Positions 23,615-36,471 of a stretch of DNA of 64,000 bases are shown in pieces. The position numbers were made by a program, and so were the translations under genes. The first letter of the stretch is position 1. Each line of letters begins with the position of its first letter. The stretch is from Rugalucina vietnamica (lineage: Eukaryota; Mollusca; Bivalvia; Lucinida; Lucinidae). The stretch is taken from NCBI GenBank assembly GCA_964017185.1, contig OZ024871.1:58827226-58891225 (forward strand), written 5' to 3'. The notes beneath the pieces are model-generated. The model ran no database searches, had not been told where the DNA came from, and saw only the letters and a program-made list of their open reading frames with translations.

Positions 23615-23761
23615 TATTTGGGTATACAGGGATATACAATCATTTTTTTTCTAATTATTGTGCGACATCTGTCGGCGGTTCTCTGTTCAATCTATGTTGG
23701 AGCAAAAATGAAACATAAAAAAAATCATTTTGAAACTGAAAAAAATTTGTGTTTACTGTAT

Positions 23762-25100
23762 CACGGCTAACAAACCTTTAAATTCGTAACCGCGGTTAAG
23801 AAAAGAAATCCGATTCATGTCCTTCCGGTTTCGCATCAGATGACCAACAAAAGGTAAACAAACTTTTGCAGCTCGTGTTTCCGAGTAAAATATTTCGATT
23901 CGAAGACAAATATTATAATTCTCTCAATGCTATTTTATTAGTTAGACATTGCTATATTTGGACCCCAAAGGATTTTCAGAATTTTTTCTTTATAATCATG
24001 ATTTTTATTCCCTACCCCAAAACACATGTTGGGATTGCATTGTACACGACGAAAATGTGGGTCAGTCGCAGGGATATTTTTAGATTTCCGCTCATTACGT
24101 ACATATTAACGGAAAGCAGTACAGTGCGCAGATGATTTTAACATTGTGTGAGGTCTGGTGACAGTTTCGTTGCCTCTGGCCAATGCATTCTATGCATATG
24201 TGGTTAAAAGCTGTGTCAACATTTCGGTTACGAATTTAATCATTAGAATGATAGCAATATAGTCATTATAGAACACATGTATTAAAGTTTTTTGTTTTTG
24301 TTAATGGTTTTACGCTGAAGACTATTGTTACATTCTCTCGTCCTTTCTTAATAGTTGCTTACTCAAATTTGGTGTGTTTGTGATATTTTCAGTGAAAATG
24401 TTTGATATAAAATAATACAAACTGTCTATGAAATACATGTAATACAATAGTTCACAATTTCACATGCATGATATTCCTGTTCATGAAGACGATTTTACAG
24501 CATTCTGTACACTTTAATTTTTTTCTTGGTTTTATGTCTTTCAAAACGCTTTACAGGGAAATAAATACCATAACTTGAACAGGTTGAGGTTTTCAAAGGT
24601 ATCTTGAAATATATCCTTCATATTTTAATGATTAAATGCGTACCCATCTTTTCCTTCCCTTCAAATTGATAATGACGGGCACTAACACAACGAAATACTG
24701 GCACAGACATCAGATGCAATTTAGTTAATACATATCTGTAAATTTGTCGTGGAACAATCACTAAAATTTGATATTTACCAGCAAATTGTCCAATTTTTAG
24801 TTGTATTTCGCCGACTTTGGCCTTGTTGGAACACCAGGTTCGAAGAAGGGAATAAATAACTCAAAGACCATCAAATTATTTTGCGAGCTACTTTGGTGCT
24901 GAGTTACAATAGTAAATAAGTGACAAAATAGCATTCATAGATAATCGATATATTTCTGTACTAAAATATAATCATCAATCGATCCTAGTAGTGTATGTTT
25001 TGTTTACCTTTTCTTGGTCTTCATATGCGGAACCGGAAGGGCGTGAATCGGATTTTCTTTCTTAACCGGCGGTTACGCATTTAAAGGTTTGTTAGCCGTG
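23762..25100. mobile_element. TIR element, CACGGCTAAC ends, 5-bp duplication TGTAT
   Basis: The left end CACGGCTAACAAACCTTTAA and the right end are perfect inverse copies over 22 bp. The inverted similarity extends to about 95 bp (AACCGCGGTTAAGAAA, TCCGATTCA, CCTTCCGGTT). It is flanked by the direct repeat TGTAT (23757-23761, 25101-25105). The 1.3-kb interior has no recognised protein, so it is non-autonomous. It sits in the spacer of the foldback element. Confidence 0.82.
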
Positions 25101-25455
25101 TGTATGGGTACGTTTTCGTAAATTCATTAGGATAATTTATGTCCGTGAAGTTTGTGAACATCCACAAATAAATTTGACTGACCCCTCTGAAAGTCAGTCG
25201 TAGTGCATGTAACTTTGTTCATATTTTATTCATAATGGCAAATGCAGGCGTACAAAATCTCAGAGATGTTTTTTAATAGAAGAAATGTTCCCATGACAAT
25301 GCATGTGTCCAGGTGTTTGTAGGGTGTGTTGATGGTCAAAAAAGTAGTTCTATTCGCTTTAGATAGTAGAGGAAAATGGTTGGCTGGCATGCTGTAAAAA
25401 GAAAGATTGATAATTCTGATGCTTTTTGGACGTATTTCAGTCTACCAGGTGCTTA

Positions 25456-26041
25456 AAAGAAGGTACCCGGCAAACCGCGTAGCACATGGTTCTGCCAGCT
25501 TCGGCGTACAACAATATTTTACGAGATATTTCTCAAAAAACATACATCTCTTTCCAACTTTTGCTAGTTTCCGATGCTATGGGGCCAAATGATGACTTGT
25601 GCATGGATCAACAGAAAGAAAAGTAGAACAGATGAAATTTCAGAAAACTATATCATTTGAAAGTCGTGAATTTACAAGAAATCTTCAAAATCGGCCTACC
25701 CACTGTATCGGTACTCGAATGTATTCCTAAATGCTTAGATAAATCACCAAGTGCATGCCACGTCTTTCCTATACAATTCTATAGTCCCTTTGGCATACGA
25801 GATGTTTTGGAATAAACTATAACTGAAGAAAAGCAGGATAATATGTACCACTTCCGCAGTTTGTTTACTGTTGGCCGCCATTTTATTCCACAAATCAGCG
25901 TATCAATCCCCGGCACGTCCCCGTAGACCCCGGAAATGCAACGTATAGATTGACCAGGTGGTCATGGCCAAGGTCAAGTTACATGTAAATGTTTTCATTG
26001 TGGAACAAAGGACTGTTTTCATTGTGGAATGAAGGTCTGTT
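25456..26041. other. No gene recognised
   Basis: Unique-looking sequence with a short local duplication of CATTGTGGAA-x-GAAGG near 25996-26035. Confidence 0.4.
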
Positions 26042-26518
26042 TTCATTTAAGAAATAGATCAGCTCTAGCAGTGAATTGTTGAGTAATAATTCACTGTTTG
26101 GAGGTCAGTTGTAAAGAAGATCAAATCACGAGCGCGTAGCGTGAGTGATTTATCTTCTTACAACTGACCAACAAACAGTGAATTATTACTCAACAATTCA
26201 CGCACTTGAGCTGATCTATTTCGATTCTAACACACAATTGAAACGGAATAAATGTTGCTGAAACCGTCGATATCGTTCGGCTTTCCGCCATTGCATTGCG
26301 GATATCCCGCCGAATATTTGACTGTAATGCTGGTATTTACACACACTTATTACGTTTGTTGTGCGCTAAAACGACGTTTCACCGTCTAACGATGCTTTGT
26401 GGGATAGCTGACGTCACAAATGCCGCAAAGTAACGTCACGCTTATTCGCCCAGTGAAATTGTTGCACAATATAACATGTTTTTTTACCATTAGCTATATA
26501 GGCGAGGTGTGTTAGAAT
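26042..26518. mobile_element. Palindromic element, copy 1 of 2
   Basis: The left part (26050-26223) is a long hairpin: AGAAATAGATCAGCTC / GAGCTGATCTATTTC with inner blocks GTGAATTGTTGAGTAATAAT and GGTCAGTTGTAA inverted on the other arm. The right part (26224-26518) has its own inverted ends ATTCTAACACAC / GTGTGTTAGAAT. A nearly identical copy is at 46193-46667, so both parts move as one unit of about 476 bp. Confidence 0.8.
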
Positions 26519-27092
26519 GTGGAACGAAGGACATAAAATCGTCACATTCATCTTAGAAGGCAGTTGCATTGAAATAATAGATGTTTCTGTATGACAAGTA
26601 CCTAATGTGTATATTTCAGGTGTGAAATTGACAGTATCATCTTTGATTGAGGGAAAGAATATCAACCAAGGTGGCCATAAACTCGGTCTAGGACTGGAAT
26701 TTGAGCCATAATGCTACGACAGCCAGTTTTAACCAGTATCCACATACAGAGCCGCAGTTTGTTGTGCTGCTGCCTGTTATGTCAATCAGGATTAAATTAA
26801 TGTTCTAAGATACATTCATATAAACCCAAGCTATTAATGTGCTGTATTGTTTTCTTCTACACAAGTGTCACAAAAATCATTTCTGGTCAGTATTTGGTTT
26901 AAATCTAATGAAAATGTTGAGATTTGTGAAAGAATCATACTTTATAGGACCTTGTGCCAGATTTATTTAGTAATATGATAATTGGGCAAGGTTTAGTGTG
27001 TCAAATTTTGATGTTTTAACATGTCAGAAGCTGGCTATTTTTGTGTTTCCTGAAGCACCATTTCATAATTATTTATTACTTATACTAGTTTT
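26519..27092. other. No gene recognised
   Basis: AT-rich sequence without visible repeats or reading frames of note. Confidence 0.4.
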
Positions 27093-28860
27093 ATACAAGA
27101 TACAAGATACAAGAAACTTTATTTAAAGTCGACTTTCAATTTACAACTTGATAACATTAGCCATAGGCTATTTTGTCGACAAACAGAGGAAAAACTGTAC
27201 ATGTAAACATGAAAGTAACATAAATCACAGCTAATAGGGAGATTAATATCACAGCATGCACTATATATACAGAAATTAAATGAGAAAGAAAAAAAAAACA
27301 AAACAAAAAAAAAAAAATGAAGAAAATAAATAGTTACCTGAAATGTAACTAAAATAAGGTCAACTAACACCAGGACATAGTCTTCAGAAGATGAAGGCAA
27401 ATGTACTGGAAGTCACAGGAATAGCCCACCCAGCCACTGTCTGACATCCCTTTCCCATAAATAGAATTTTAAAAGAGGGTGCTCTGGGGATCATCTGAGC
27501 CCCCAGCGAAAGCGAAAGTTGGGAAAGAGTATATGCAGACAATGGTAGAGATAGCAAAATTAAAAAAGTAGGACTAGTAAAATAGATTGCATCAAACATA
27601 CATCACAGATTAAAGAAAAGATAAAAATCTGAAAACAGCATGCAAAAAACATAAGAGCAGCACTCTGTGCTTGAAATAAGAGAACTGAAAATAAGGGTTT
27701 AACTAAAGCAAAACTGAAATAAATCATAATGTAACTAAAATGGGGGAAATAATACAAACTGAAATAAAGAGTTCGGAATAAAACTAAAACTAAACAACTA
27801 AAAGTGCTATTTGCACATAGAGCATTTACATGCAGAGCCACTCCAAGTGTCGACCAGCCTCCTAAATTCCCTGAAATTTTCAACCTTTCTTATTTCATTC
27901 GGGAGGCTGTTCCACACTCCAGCGGCCTCAAAACGAAATGTGGATTTACCATACTTAGTGGTACGTACTCTAGGTACTTCTACAAGGTTGTCATACCTGA
28001 AAGAGTATGTAGAGTTTTTGTAAGACACAAGGTCCTGAAGGTACACAGGAGACATATTATTTAGTATTTTAAAAGTTTCGTTAGCAATTAATCTGATTCT
28101 ACTGATGTGTAAAGTAGGCATATTGACTCTATCAAGTAATGACTCATAAGAACTAACAAAGTCATTAAAAACTAGACGTAGAGCCCTATATTGTAGTTTT
28201 TCCATTTTCTTGGAACTAGTTTTAGAACAAAAGTGCCACACCAAAGGGCAATAATTAAAATTGGATCTTATAAAAGATTTATAAATTAAGACCTTAGTTT
28301 CTGTAGATAAAAATTTACTGAGACGTAGTAAAACATTAATTTGTTTGGCAGCTTTCTTACAAATTTTTGAAATATGTAGGTCAAAATTGAGCATATAGTC
28401 AAAAGTGACACCTAGGAGATTTACTGAGTCTTCACATTTAATCTCTATTCCGTTTAGATTGAGACTCTTACATTTTAAAAATCCTTGTAAGCCGAGCATA
28501 ATAGCTTGAAATTTATCAGGATTAGCCTGCATTTTGTTATCTTTAAACCAGTCAATACATATAATGCTTTCCTCAACTAGAACTTCTTTGGTTGTATCCA
28601 GGCTTTCATCGCTATATGAAACCGTGTTATCATCGGCATAATTATAAATTGATGCCTTTTTCTTGAAATAAAAGATATCATTCATAAAAATATTGAAAAG
28701 AAGTGGTCCCAAGATAGAGCCTTGGGGCACTCCTTTCAGAATGTGGAGCCAGCTACTTTTAGAATATTGAATATCTCTTGGCAAAACAAACAAATATGAC
28801 CTGCACACCCAATTAAGCCATAGAACCACCCTAATATCCCTGTCAGATTATCTTAGTTGT
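27093..28860 (-). mobile_element. 5'-truncated LINE (non-LTR retrotransposon)
   Basis: RT-bearing fragment with its 3' end on the left. The 3' terminus is a heptamer microsatellite, (ATACAAG)x3 on the plus strand at 27093-27113, preceded on the element strand by an AATAAA-like signal and an A/T-rich 3' UTR (27114-27806). The 5' half (endonuclease and N-terminal RT) is absent, the usual result of incomplete target-primed reverse transcription. Short tandem-repeat tails occur in CR1/L2-type LINEs. Confidence 0.88.
27807..28829 (-). pseudogene. LINE reverse transcriptase, C-terminal half
   Basis: About 340 codons. GVPQGSILGPLLFNIF is the RT motif B region. YADD (residues 64-67, followed by NTVSYS) is the catalytic motif C, and LGVTFD with NFDLHISKICKKA is the thumb-side block. 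The C-terminal part FIRSNFNYCPLVWHFCS, LQYRALRLVFND and GVWNSLPNEIR is typical of CR1/jockey-like LINE proteins. The protein ends in a small Cys cluster (CKCSMC). The first residue is a GTG codon just after a stop at about 28850, and motif A with the catalytic FDF-type Asp is missing, so it is a truncated relic, though its remaining frame is intact. Confidence 0.9.
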
Positions 28861-29827
28861 AGGTCATTATCTTGATTGTAAAATGAAATTACAGCAAATA
28901 AAAATGGCAAAAAAGGCTGTGACAGTATTTTCTAGACGGTTTTAATAAAAAAATTAGAGAACTAGAATATCTTTGAATAAATGATATCACCATATGGCAC
29001 AAAGTTCCATTATTGCATGCATTTAATGCCTTGTACCCATCTGTCTCACATTGCTAAGCCACAGACACTTGCTTTAATGTATCACAACAGAGTAGGAACA
29101 CTTTTCTGCAGACTTATTGTTTAAAGAAATGTTTCAAGGGCGTGATAAATTGTGGTTTGGTATGTAAGAGACAGGTAGACATGGTGCTGTGCATCAGATT
29201 TACTATACAGGTAATGTCATAGTGATCAAACGATTAATGTTGTGTAAGAGATTGCTGTTGTAGTTCTTGTTTTAGAAATATACTTTTGTTGGGAGTTGCT
29301 TCTGGTGTAAAATGAGTTTGCTGGAACTATCAAGCTATTTGTTGTTTCTGTGAATTTAGCTAGAGTTTGTCAAAACATAAAGTGAGGACCACTGTTGTAA
29401 AGTCCAGGTAGTCACTGTCAGAGTAACCAGTGTGACACAGCTTCTGAACACATTCAACCACTCCAGTGATTATACCGAGTTTCTAGATAAATTACTATGG
29501 TTTGTAGCCATTCTTTTTAGGTCATAGTGCCTTGTGTTTGTCATGTAAAGCAGTTGGTTGATATCATAAAATAAATGCCATAAACCACCTCTAAACATTC
29601 TTACTTGTTTGAATTATAGCCTTTGATTGACTGAGCTGTCTGGCTAACCCTCTAGAAGCCTTCATCCTCTGTCTCCACATTTTCAAAGGTCTTTCTCTTT
29701 GTTTCTGCATATCAGATTTTACATTCAAATTTCATTTTTCACTTGGAATACACAAGCCATGTGACCTGAACAATGCTGGAACCCACAATGCTGGAACCCA
29801 CAGTCCTGGGATTATCAAATAATTAAA
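28861..29827. other. No gene recognised
   Basis: Unique-looking AT-rich sequence; a short direct repeat CAATGCTGGAACCCACA occurs near 29772-29802. Confidence 0.4.
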
Positions 29828-30890
29828 ACCAGAGGACCAATGGTCCTGTAAACACTCACCTGAGATATACATGTACCAATAACTTGCCATATACATGTAT
29901 ATAGCCCCAGGACAGGGTCAGAACAACCCCTGGGTTTAATTTCTTTTTCATATTCATAAATATTTTGTTCACGTGCCCATTTCCTGAAAGTTTTTCCCTT
30001 CATTGTCATTTTAACAGTTTTCTGCACATGTGACCTATGTTGACCTTGCCGTAAAATCTGTCCAGATCATCAAAGGATCATGATTTATACATACGTCTTA
30101 ATTGCTACATGTCGAGGCATGTTGCAATAGGTTCAGCAGTTCCTGCAAAGAAGATTTTTGAAGGGTTTTCTACAAATATGGGCATGGCAGCCATCTTGGT
30201 CATGTGACCTGGTTTATTTATAATCACATTGGTTCCCCCTTCATACAAATGCTTCCTAAAAAATTTGACTTTGATTGGCCAAGCTGTTTTACAGCAGAAG
30301 ATCTTGGAATATTATGGTTATATACATGTATAATGCCCCGGCGCAGGGGCAGACCCACCCCAGGGGTTCAAATTCTTTTCAGAACCTTAAATCTCCAGTT
30401 CATTCACCCATTTCCTGCAAGGTTTGCCCTTCAAATCCGATTTTAATCATTTTCCCATTCAAATGGATAGGCGACTGCTGACCTTGCTGTAAACTGGGTC
30501 AAGGCCATCAAAGGGTCATGATTTATACAAACTTTGTAGAGCATCATTGCCTGATGCTTCATGCCAAGTTTGAAAATCATAGGCCTTCTGGTTCTGGAGA
30601 AGATGATTTTCAAAGGTTTTTGCTATTTATAGCCATGGCGGTCATCTTGGTCACATGACTTTGACTATTTTTACAAACTCTTTCTCATTAATATGTTCAC
30701 TGCTCTTAAAGGATCTCAGTTTTAATTTTATTTCATTGCCCCTTCCTAACGATGCTCCAAGTCAAGTTTGGCTTGGCGGTCTGGCTTTGATTGGCCAAGT
30801 GGTTTTAGAGATGTTTGAATATTATGGTCATATACATGTATATAGCCCCCAGACAGGGGCAGACAACCCCCTGGGGACAAAAATATGGCC
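29828..30890 (-). mobile_element. Hairpin-family element, 5'-truncated (core A, type 1 end)
   Basis: Starts on the left with the 3' terminus (ACCAGAGGACCAATGGTCCT, CTCACCTGAG), followed by core-A units in reverse orientation. Similarity ends near 30890 at a GC-rich stretch, and no 5' hairpin follows. Confidence 0.82.
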
Positions 30891-32050
30891 CCGCCCCACC
30901 ACGGGGGGCCATTATATGACCCTGACCTTATATGATGATTTTTTGAAGTGGACCGAAATGGTGGACAAGAAGTTTAGCTTAAGAATTGCCACAAAGTTCT
31001 AAGACTTTTGTTATTGTATTTAATGAGAATTCAACTTTTATCCTTAAACCTTGTTCAGACTGCTATGCATCTGACGATACACCTGAGTATACATAGCACC
31101 TACCCTTAACCAAGATGCTTTTGAATTCCGACTTTTAGTCCGAGAACACATCCGATGTGACAACCCATTAATGGGTCCTTACAAACCGTAATCAGCCTGC
31201 ACTGGGAAGATCCCTCTTCACTTTCCATCTAAACGCAACACTTACCTTTTTGGACATAACTCAAAAATCAATTCATGAAATTTTTAACAAATTTAGTTCA
31301 TCTATTAATACTTGCTTGCTTTCTATAATTTTCATAAAAATCAATGGACTATAATGCAATAAATTGGATGTTTATATAATATGACTGAAAAACAAAGTCA
31401 CAATAATCCGGCTGAACTGATTAACTAAATGCAAGTTATTCGGATATCACAGCAGTGAAGTTTCTCATAGTCTAAACACATCATATGATTTTTTTATTGC
31501 TTGAAAACTTATTTGCAAGCTCGTTGGGTTGGGGATACAGAGTATGAGCTGGATATCATACTTTTCTGAGACGCCGCCGTTACTATTAACTTCTTCAATG
31601 GTGTGTCTTTTTGCGACTTTTCATTTTTCAGTCTTGTTAGATAAACTAAATATTTTAGAAGTTGTGGACAATCAATTTCAATGAAAAATACAGACAACAC
31701 CCAAGTATAATTGATTTATATTTGCGGAAAATTTCAATAAATTTGGTAGTTTAATATTTGAGATATGATGGAAATTGCAAGTGTTGTGTTAGAAGTGCCC
31801 CGCAGTGTATATACTATAATAATAATTATTATAATAATTATTTGGTTTCCAAATTACAAATTGGTATAAAGATGAACTGATGTAAACTCAATATTAAAGT
31901 CATGAGGAACCACAATTTCCACTTTTCGCCGGAAAGCCACAATTACGTTTACAGGGGTGACACCTCAAAATTCACATTGTTTTTCTGCATCTGAAAGTTA
32001 ACCTTACTTCCCAAACAATAAAGTCATTTAACATCTTGTGCTAAAAAAAA
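30891..32050. other. No gene recognised
   Basis: Contains an AT palindrome near 31815-31840 (ATAATAATAATTATTATAA) and no supported coding region. Confidence 0.4.
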
Positions 32051-33559
32051 AACAGAGGACCAATGGTCCTGTAAACGCTTACCTGAGATCTGCTGCATAT
32101 ACCAATAAACATGTTTGAATATTATGGTATTTAATCCCAGTGCAGGGGCAGATGAAGCCCTTGGGCCATTTTCTTTTTCAGAATAGTCAATATTTTGTCC
32201 AAGCTGGCTTTTTCCTTCAAATGACATTTTAACAGTTATTCCCATTCAAATGCATTGGCAACCCATGTTGACCTTGCCATAAACTGGGTCAAGGTCATCA
32301 CAGGGTCATGATTTATAGACACATTGTAGTACTTGAGCCATCGATGATTCATGCCAAGTTTCCTTGAAATCAGTTCACCGGTTCTGGAGAAGAAGATTTT
32401 TGAAGAGTTTTTACCATATATGGATGGCCATCTTGGTCATGTGACCTGGATTATTTATATATACATTGTACATTGGTTGTCCCATGCAACAGATGCTTCA
32501 CATAAAATTTGGCTTTGATTGGCCAAGTGGTTTCAGAGAAGATGTTTCAATGTGATGGGGATATACATGTATACTGCCCCGGGTTGGGGGCATATGAGCC
32601 CCTGGGGTCCAATTTTTTGCAGAATCATTAATATTCAGTCCTACAGCCAATTTCCTGCAAGACTTTTACTTTAAATGACATTTTAAAAGTTTTCCCCATT
32701 CAAACGCATTGGCGACCTATGTTGACCTTGCCATAAAATAGGTCAAGGTCATCACAGGGTCATGATTTATATATACATTGTAGTGCTTTAGCCATCGATG
32801 CTTCATGCCAAGTTTCATTGAAATTGGTCCACGGTTTCCGGAGAAGAAGATTTTTGAAGGGTTTTTACCATATATGGGCATGGCAGCCATCTTGGTCATG
32901 TGACCTGGATTATTTATATACACATTGATTATCCCATCCTATAAATGCTTCACATAAAATTTAGCTTTGATTGGCCAAGTGGTCAAGTGGTTTCAGAGGA
33001 GAAGACATTTGAATATACTGAAGGATATACATGTATATTGCCCTGGGGTGGGGGCACATGAGCCCCTGGGGTCCAATTTTTTTCAGAATCATTAATATTC
33101 AGTCCTACTGCCCATTTCCTGCAAGACTTTCACTTTAAATGACATTTTAAAAGTTTTCCCCATTCAAATGCATTGGCGACCTATGTTGACCTTGCTGTAA
33201 AATAGGTCAAGGTCATCACAGGGTCATAATTTATATACACATTGTAGTGCTTGAGCCATTGATGCTTCATGCCAAGTTTCGTTGAAATCGGTCCACCGGT
33301 TCGGGAGAAGATTTTTGAAGGGTTTTTACCATATATGGGCATGGCGGCCATCTTGGTCATGTGACCTGGATTTCTTATATACACATTGGTTCCCCCTTCC
33401 TATAGATGCTTCATATAAAATTTGGCTTTGATTGGCCAAGCGGTTTCAGAGGAGAAGATCTTTGAAATTGTGGACGGACGGACAGACGACGGACGGACGG
33501 ACGCCAAATCATTGCCATCCTATAAGCTCACCTTGTGAGCCTAATGGCTCAGGTGAGCT
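32051..33559 (-). mobile_element. Hairpin-family element, complete (core A, type 1 end)
   Basis: 3' hairpin at 32052-32072, three core-A units, a CGTC-type microsatellite (GGACGGACGG) at about 33472-33505, and the 5' hairpin at 33525-33559. Followed by AAAAAA, the T-run side of the insertion site. Confidence 0.92.
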
Positions 33560-34215
33560 AAAAAAGAGTTCCATTCTGGTACCAGGCTCCCCCTTCTCCC
33601 CTCTGTGTATGACGTAACTAAAGTAATTTTGTTCCCCGGCCTTTCTCCCGGTGTACCCCATAAATGTTTTATTGCTGAAATGACGTGTGATTTCGCTGTT
33701 ACGAGAGAATGTTCGCTTAGAAGGCGTATAAGGCTTGATGTGGTGTGGTCAAGTCTAGCCTTGCCTAGTCTATAGGCGATATTCATCGTGTTCGCACCAC
33801 ACAGGTTGTTTCCTGTCAGCCAGCTGTTCCGATACAAATCCATCTTTCCATGCCATAAAATATCAAGCCTGATATTCGAAGGTTGTCTAAAAATTGATTA
33901 CGTCCCTATAACGTCAAATTGGCAAATGTTGCCCTTTATCATGATAGCCTTACGTTGTCAGGCATCATGATGTTGGTTTTTGATGCTATCAGCTGATGGA
34001 ATATGGTTCTATGAGACTATCATACTAAATTTGAATTCGCTTTCTTATTCTTCATGTCTGCACTGAGCATATTGATATTCGTGCTACGCTTGTTTAACGT
34101 CAGGCAATGACGGCGTCATTCCGATTTATTTGTTATGACACTTTAACCATTTTAACCAATCAAACAAGGCAAAAAATGGTAATGTGATGCATGTGGAATG
34201 CTGGGCACGAATTTT
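33560..34215. other. No gene recognised
   Basis: Unique-looking sequence between two hairpin-family copies. Confidence 0.4.
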
Positions 34216-34575
34216 AGCTCACCTGAGCCAAAGCTTATAGTATACCCATGCTCCACCGTCTGTGATTGTCGTCATCGTTTACACTTTTCAAAAATCTTCT
34301 CTGAAACCCCTGGGCCAATCAAAGCCAAACTTGATGTGGAGTATCCTTAGGAAGGGGGAACAAAAAGTTATATAAATGATCTAGGTCACATGACCAAGAT
34401 GGCCGCCATGGCTATAAATAGTAAAAGCCTTTAAAAAATCTCCTCCAGAACCAGAAGGCCTATGATCTTGAAACTTGGACGTGTGAATGAAAGTTTGTAT
34501 AAATGGTTTAGGTCACATGACCAAGATGGCCGCCATGGCTATATAATTAGCAAAAACCTTAAAAAATCGTCTTCA
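34216..34575 (+). mobile_element. Hairpin-family element, 3'-truncated
   Basis: The 5' end AGCTCACCTGAGCC lacks the second hairpin arm (AAGCTTATAG follows). Core A follows for about 350 bp with a shortened unit and ends near 34575. Confidence 0.75.
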
Positions 34576-35899
34576 GTATGGAGGTTATTCTTTGCCAAAA
34601 ATACAGACTTGTATAGATCACATTATTCAACCTAAACACTGCGATAAACAGATGCGCAATTTTCAAAGTTACTTTTAATGCCGTTGACTCGCACATGTCG
34701 ATTTGTATTATCTAATCGTGTCTTTTTCATTTCGTTTTCGTTCAAATGGCTATACAAACTACATGTAGTAACAAATATGCCTCTGGTCTGCTGCTTGAAA
34801 ATCAGTTTTAATGGCACATGCCAAATGTGTTATTTTCCTTTTGCTACATTCTAAATGTAGCGATGTAGCTGAGATGATGATCTGAAAATGATCGACTCAG
34901 TAACGGAAGATAACATACAGGGCTTAGACTAGAGGAAGTTTTACTATCGGCGACTCATGGAACCTACTCTCTGAAGAAATACAATGTTTGTACATGTTGT
35001 ATATACATGGTTACAACTGACAAGTTTATCGAATTTTGCAATGCCCAAATAAGGATTTTTTCCGGAGAATGGTGGTCTTTCCCGAAGTCCACGTGGCAAG
35101 CAGACCTGTCAACCTCCTGAAAATACTAAGAGGGAGATTGCGCGAAACAGCGATGTTTCGACCAAATTAGCATGCAACTTACGCGCGCCACTGGCAAGTA
35201 GTCGGATAAACGGACATAATGCCTGAACTGGTTCCGCTGCTAGAGTTCAATGCGGGAACCAATATAACTTCGATCTCAACTATGCCGGTTGAAGTTTGGT
35301 CCGACTAAACACGACTGAATCGAGTCTTCAGTATGGTTTGCGCTTGGACTTTTTTCTTTCGCAACCACTTTCGCCAAATGAGATTTTTGTGCCATTTTCT
35401 TAAAGTTAGTGCCAGATTTTGACGATTTTTCACCTAGAGAATATTTTCAAAATAATATCTTCTTTTCAAAAGGTAATCTGTCATATCACAAACCAGTGCT
35501 CCCTTGGTCCCGATATAAAAAGGTTTTGTTTGACTTTTGTCAAGCCTTATCTAGCTCATGAACTAGCCATTATATCCGCCTCCTCCCCCAATTTCCCCAA
35601 ATGCCTGGTAGGGACTCAACTATGTTTGTTGCAATATTGCTACATAAAGCAAACGATCATCTTTTCTGAAACGGGAGGGGAGTAACAAACTATGCACTAT
35701 GCAGGACCACTAGCATCAGTCATATTCCAGAAAAGATTTCCAGATCAAAAGCAAGGTGAAATAACATTCACATTGTGCAATAAATCGCCCATAACAACGG
35801 GCAAGAATATCGGGGAGCTTTACTTGCTGCATTATGGAGAACATGTATAGGGTTATACACTTTTCACCATATTTGCATACACATGTAGATAAATTTAAA
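34576..35899. other. No gene recognised; holds one copy of a 55-bp dispersed repeat
   Basis: Positions 35101-35155 match 52645-52699 at all but one base (starts CAGACCTGTCAACCTCCTGA). The rest looks unique. Confidence 0.5.
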
Positions 35900-36065
35900 A
35901 AATCAAATATGTTTCCCCCTTCCTAAAGATGCTTCATATAAAATTTGGCTTTGATTGGCCAAGCAGTTTCAGAGAAGAAGATCTTTGAAAATGGTGGACG
36001 CTGGACGGACGCCGGAGCATGGGTATACTATAAGTTCACCTGTGTGCCTTCGGCTCAGTTGAGCT
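35900..36065 (-). mobile_element. Hairpin-family element, 5' end fragment
   Basis: Only the last 165 bp next to the 5' hairpin is present (TTTGGCTTTGATTGGCCAAG, the GGACGGACGCC tract, and a degraded hairpin TTCACCTG...CAGTTGAGCT). Confidence 0.8.
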
Positions 36066-36340
36066 AAAAATGTTTCCACGCACACAGAAAATCAGAGCAC
36101 TGAGCATTTTGGAATGAAACAAATATGATAGCTGTATAAATATTTTATTGTAAATATGTATTGGTCAAAATTGGAATGGAAGACAGTGATTTACCAATCT
36201 CTTAAATAGTAGAAAAATAAAAAATAACTCTTAACCAGGGTCTCTATGGAGACCCTGACTTAACCTGCTGAATAATGAGTATCCAAACTAGTGATAAACA
36301 AAATACAACATTATGGTCCACCATTATATAACTCCCAGAC

Positions 36341-36471
36341 GATTGTAGTAGACTGAGGTCACAGATTTACTGTTATAAATATAAATAACACATTTTCCTA
36401 TTTCAAATATACATGTATTTATTTCATTGATATTCATAAAGGTAAATCTGTGACATGAGACTACTATGATC
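36341..36471. mobile_element. 131-bp MITE
   Basis: The ends GATTGTAGTAG and CTACTATGATC are inverted, and GTCACAGATTTAC / GTAAATCTGTGAC lie just inside, about 30 bp with few mismatches. The AT-rich loop contains ATACATGTAT. Confidence 0.65.

Larger units (their letters stand above)
12967..25455. mobile_element. Foldback/long-TIR element, left arm split by nested insertions
   Basis: The right arm (about 25125-25455) is the inverted copy of a left arm now in two pieces, 12967-13027 and 21303-21600. The outer ends are AAGCACCTGGTAGACTG / CAGTCTACCAGGTGCTT, and long blocks such as GCGAATAGAACTACTTTTTT match in inverted order. Both outer ends are bordered by TTTAA/TTAAA, which could be a TTAA target site or just further arm sequence. 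Removing hairpin-family copies 4 and 5 and the 23762-25100 element leaves about 0.9 kb that is mostly arm, so this is a foldback-type non-autonomous element. Confidence 0.75.

Noticed and set aside
31195..31800. CACTG-type possible inverted ends with an ACACAACACTTGC-like match
   Set aside because: The match is short and gapped and the flanks show no duplication.
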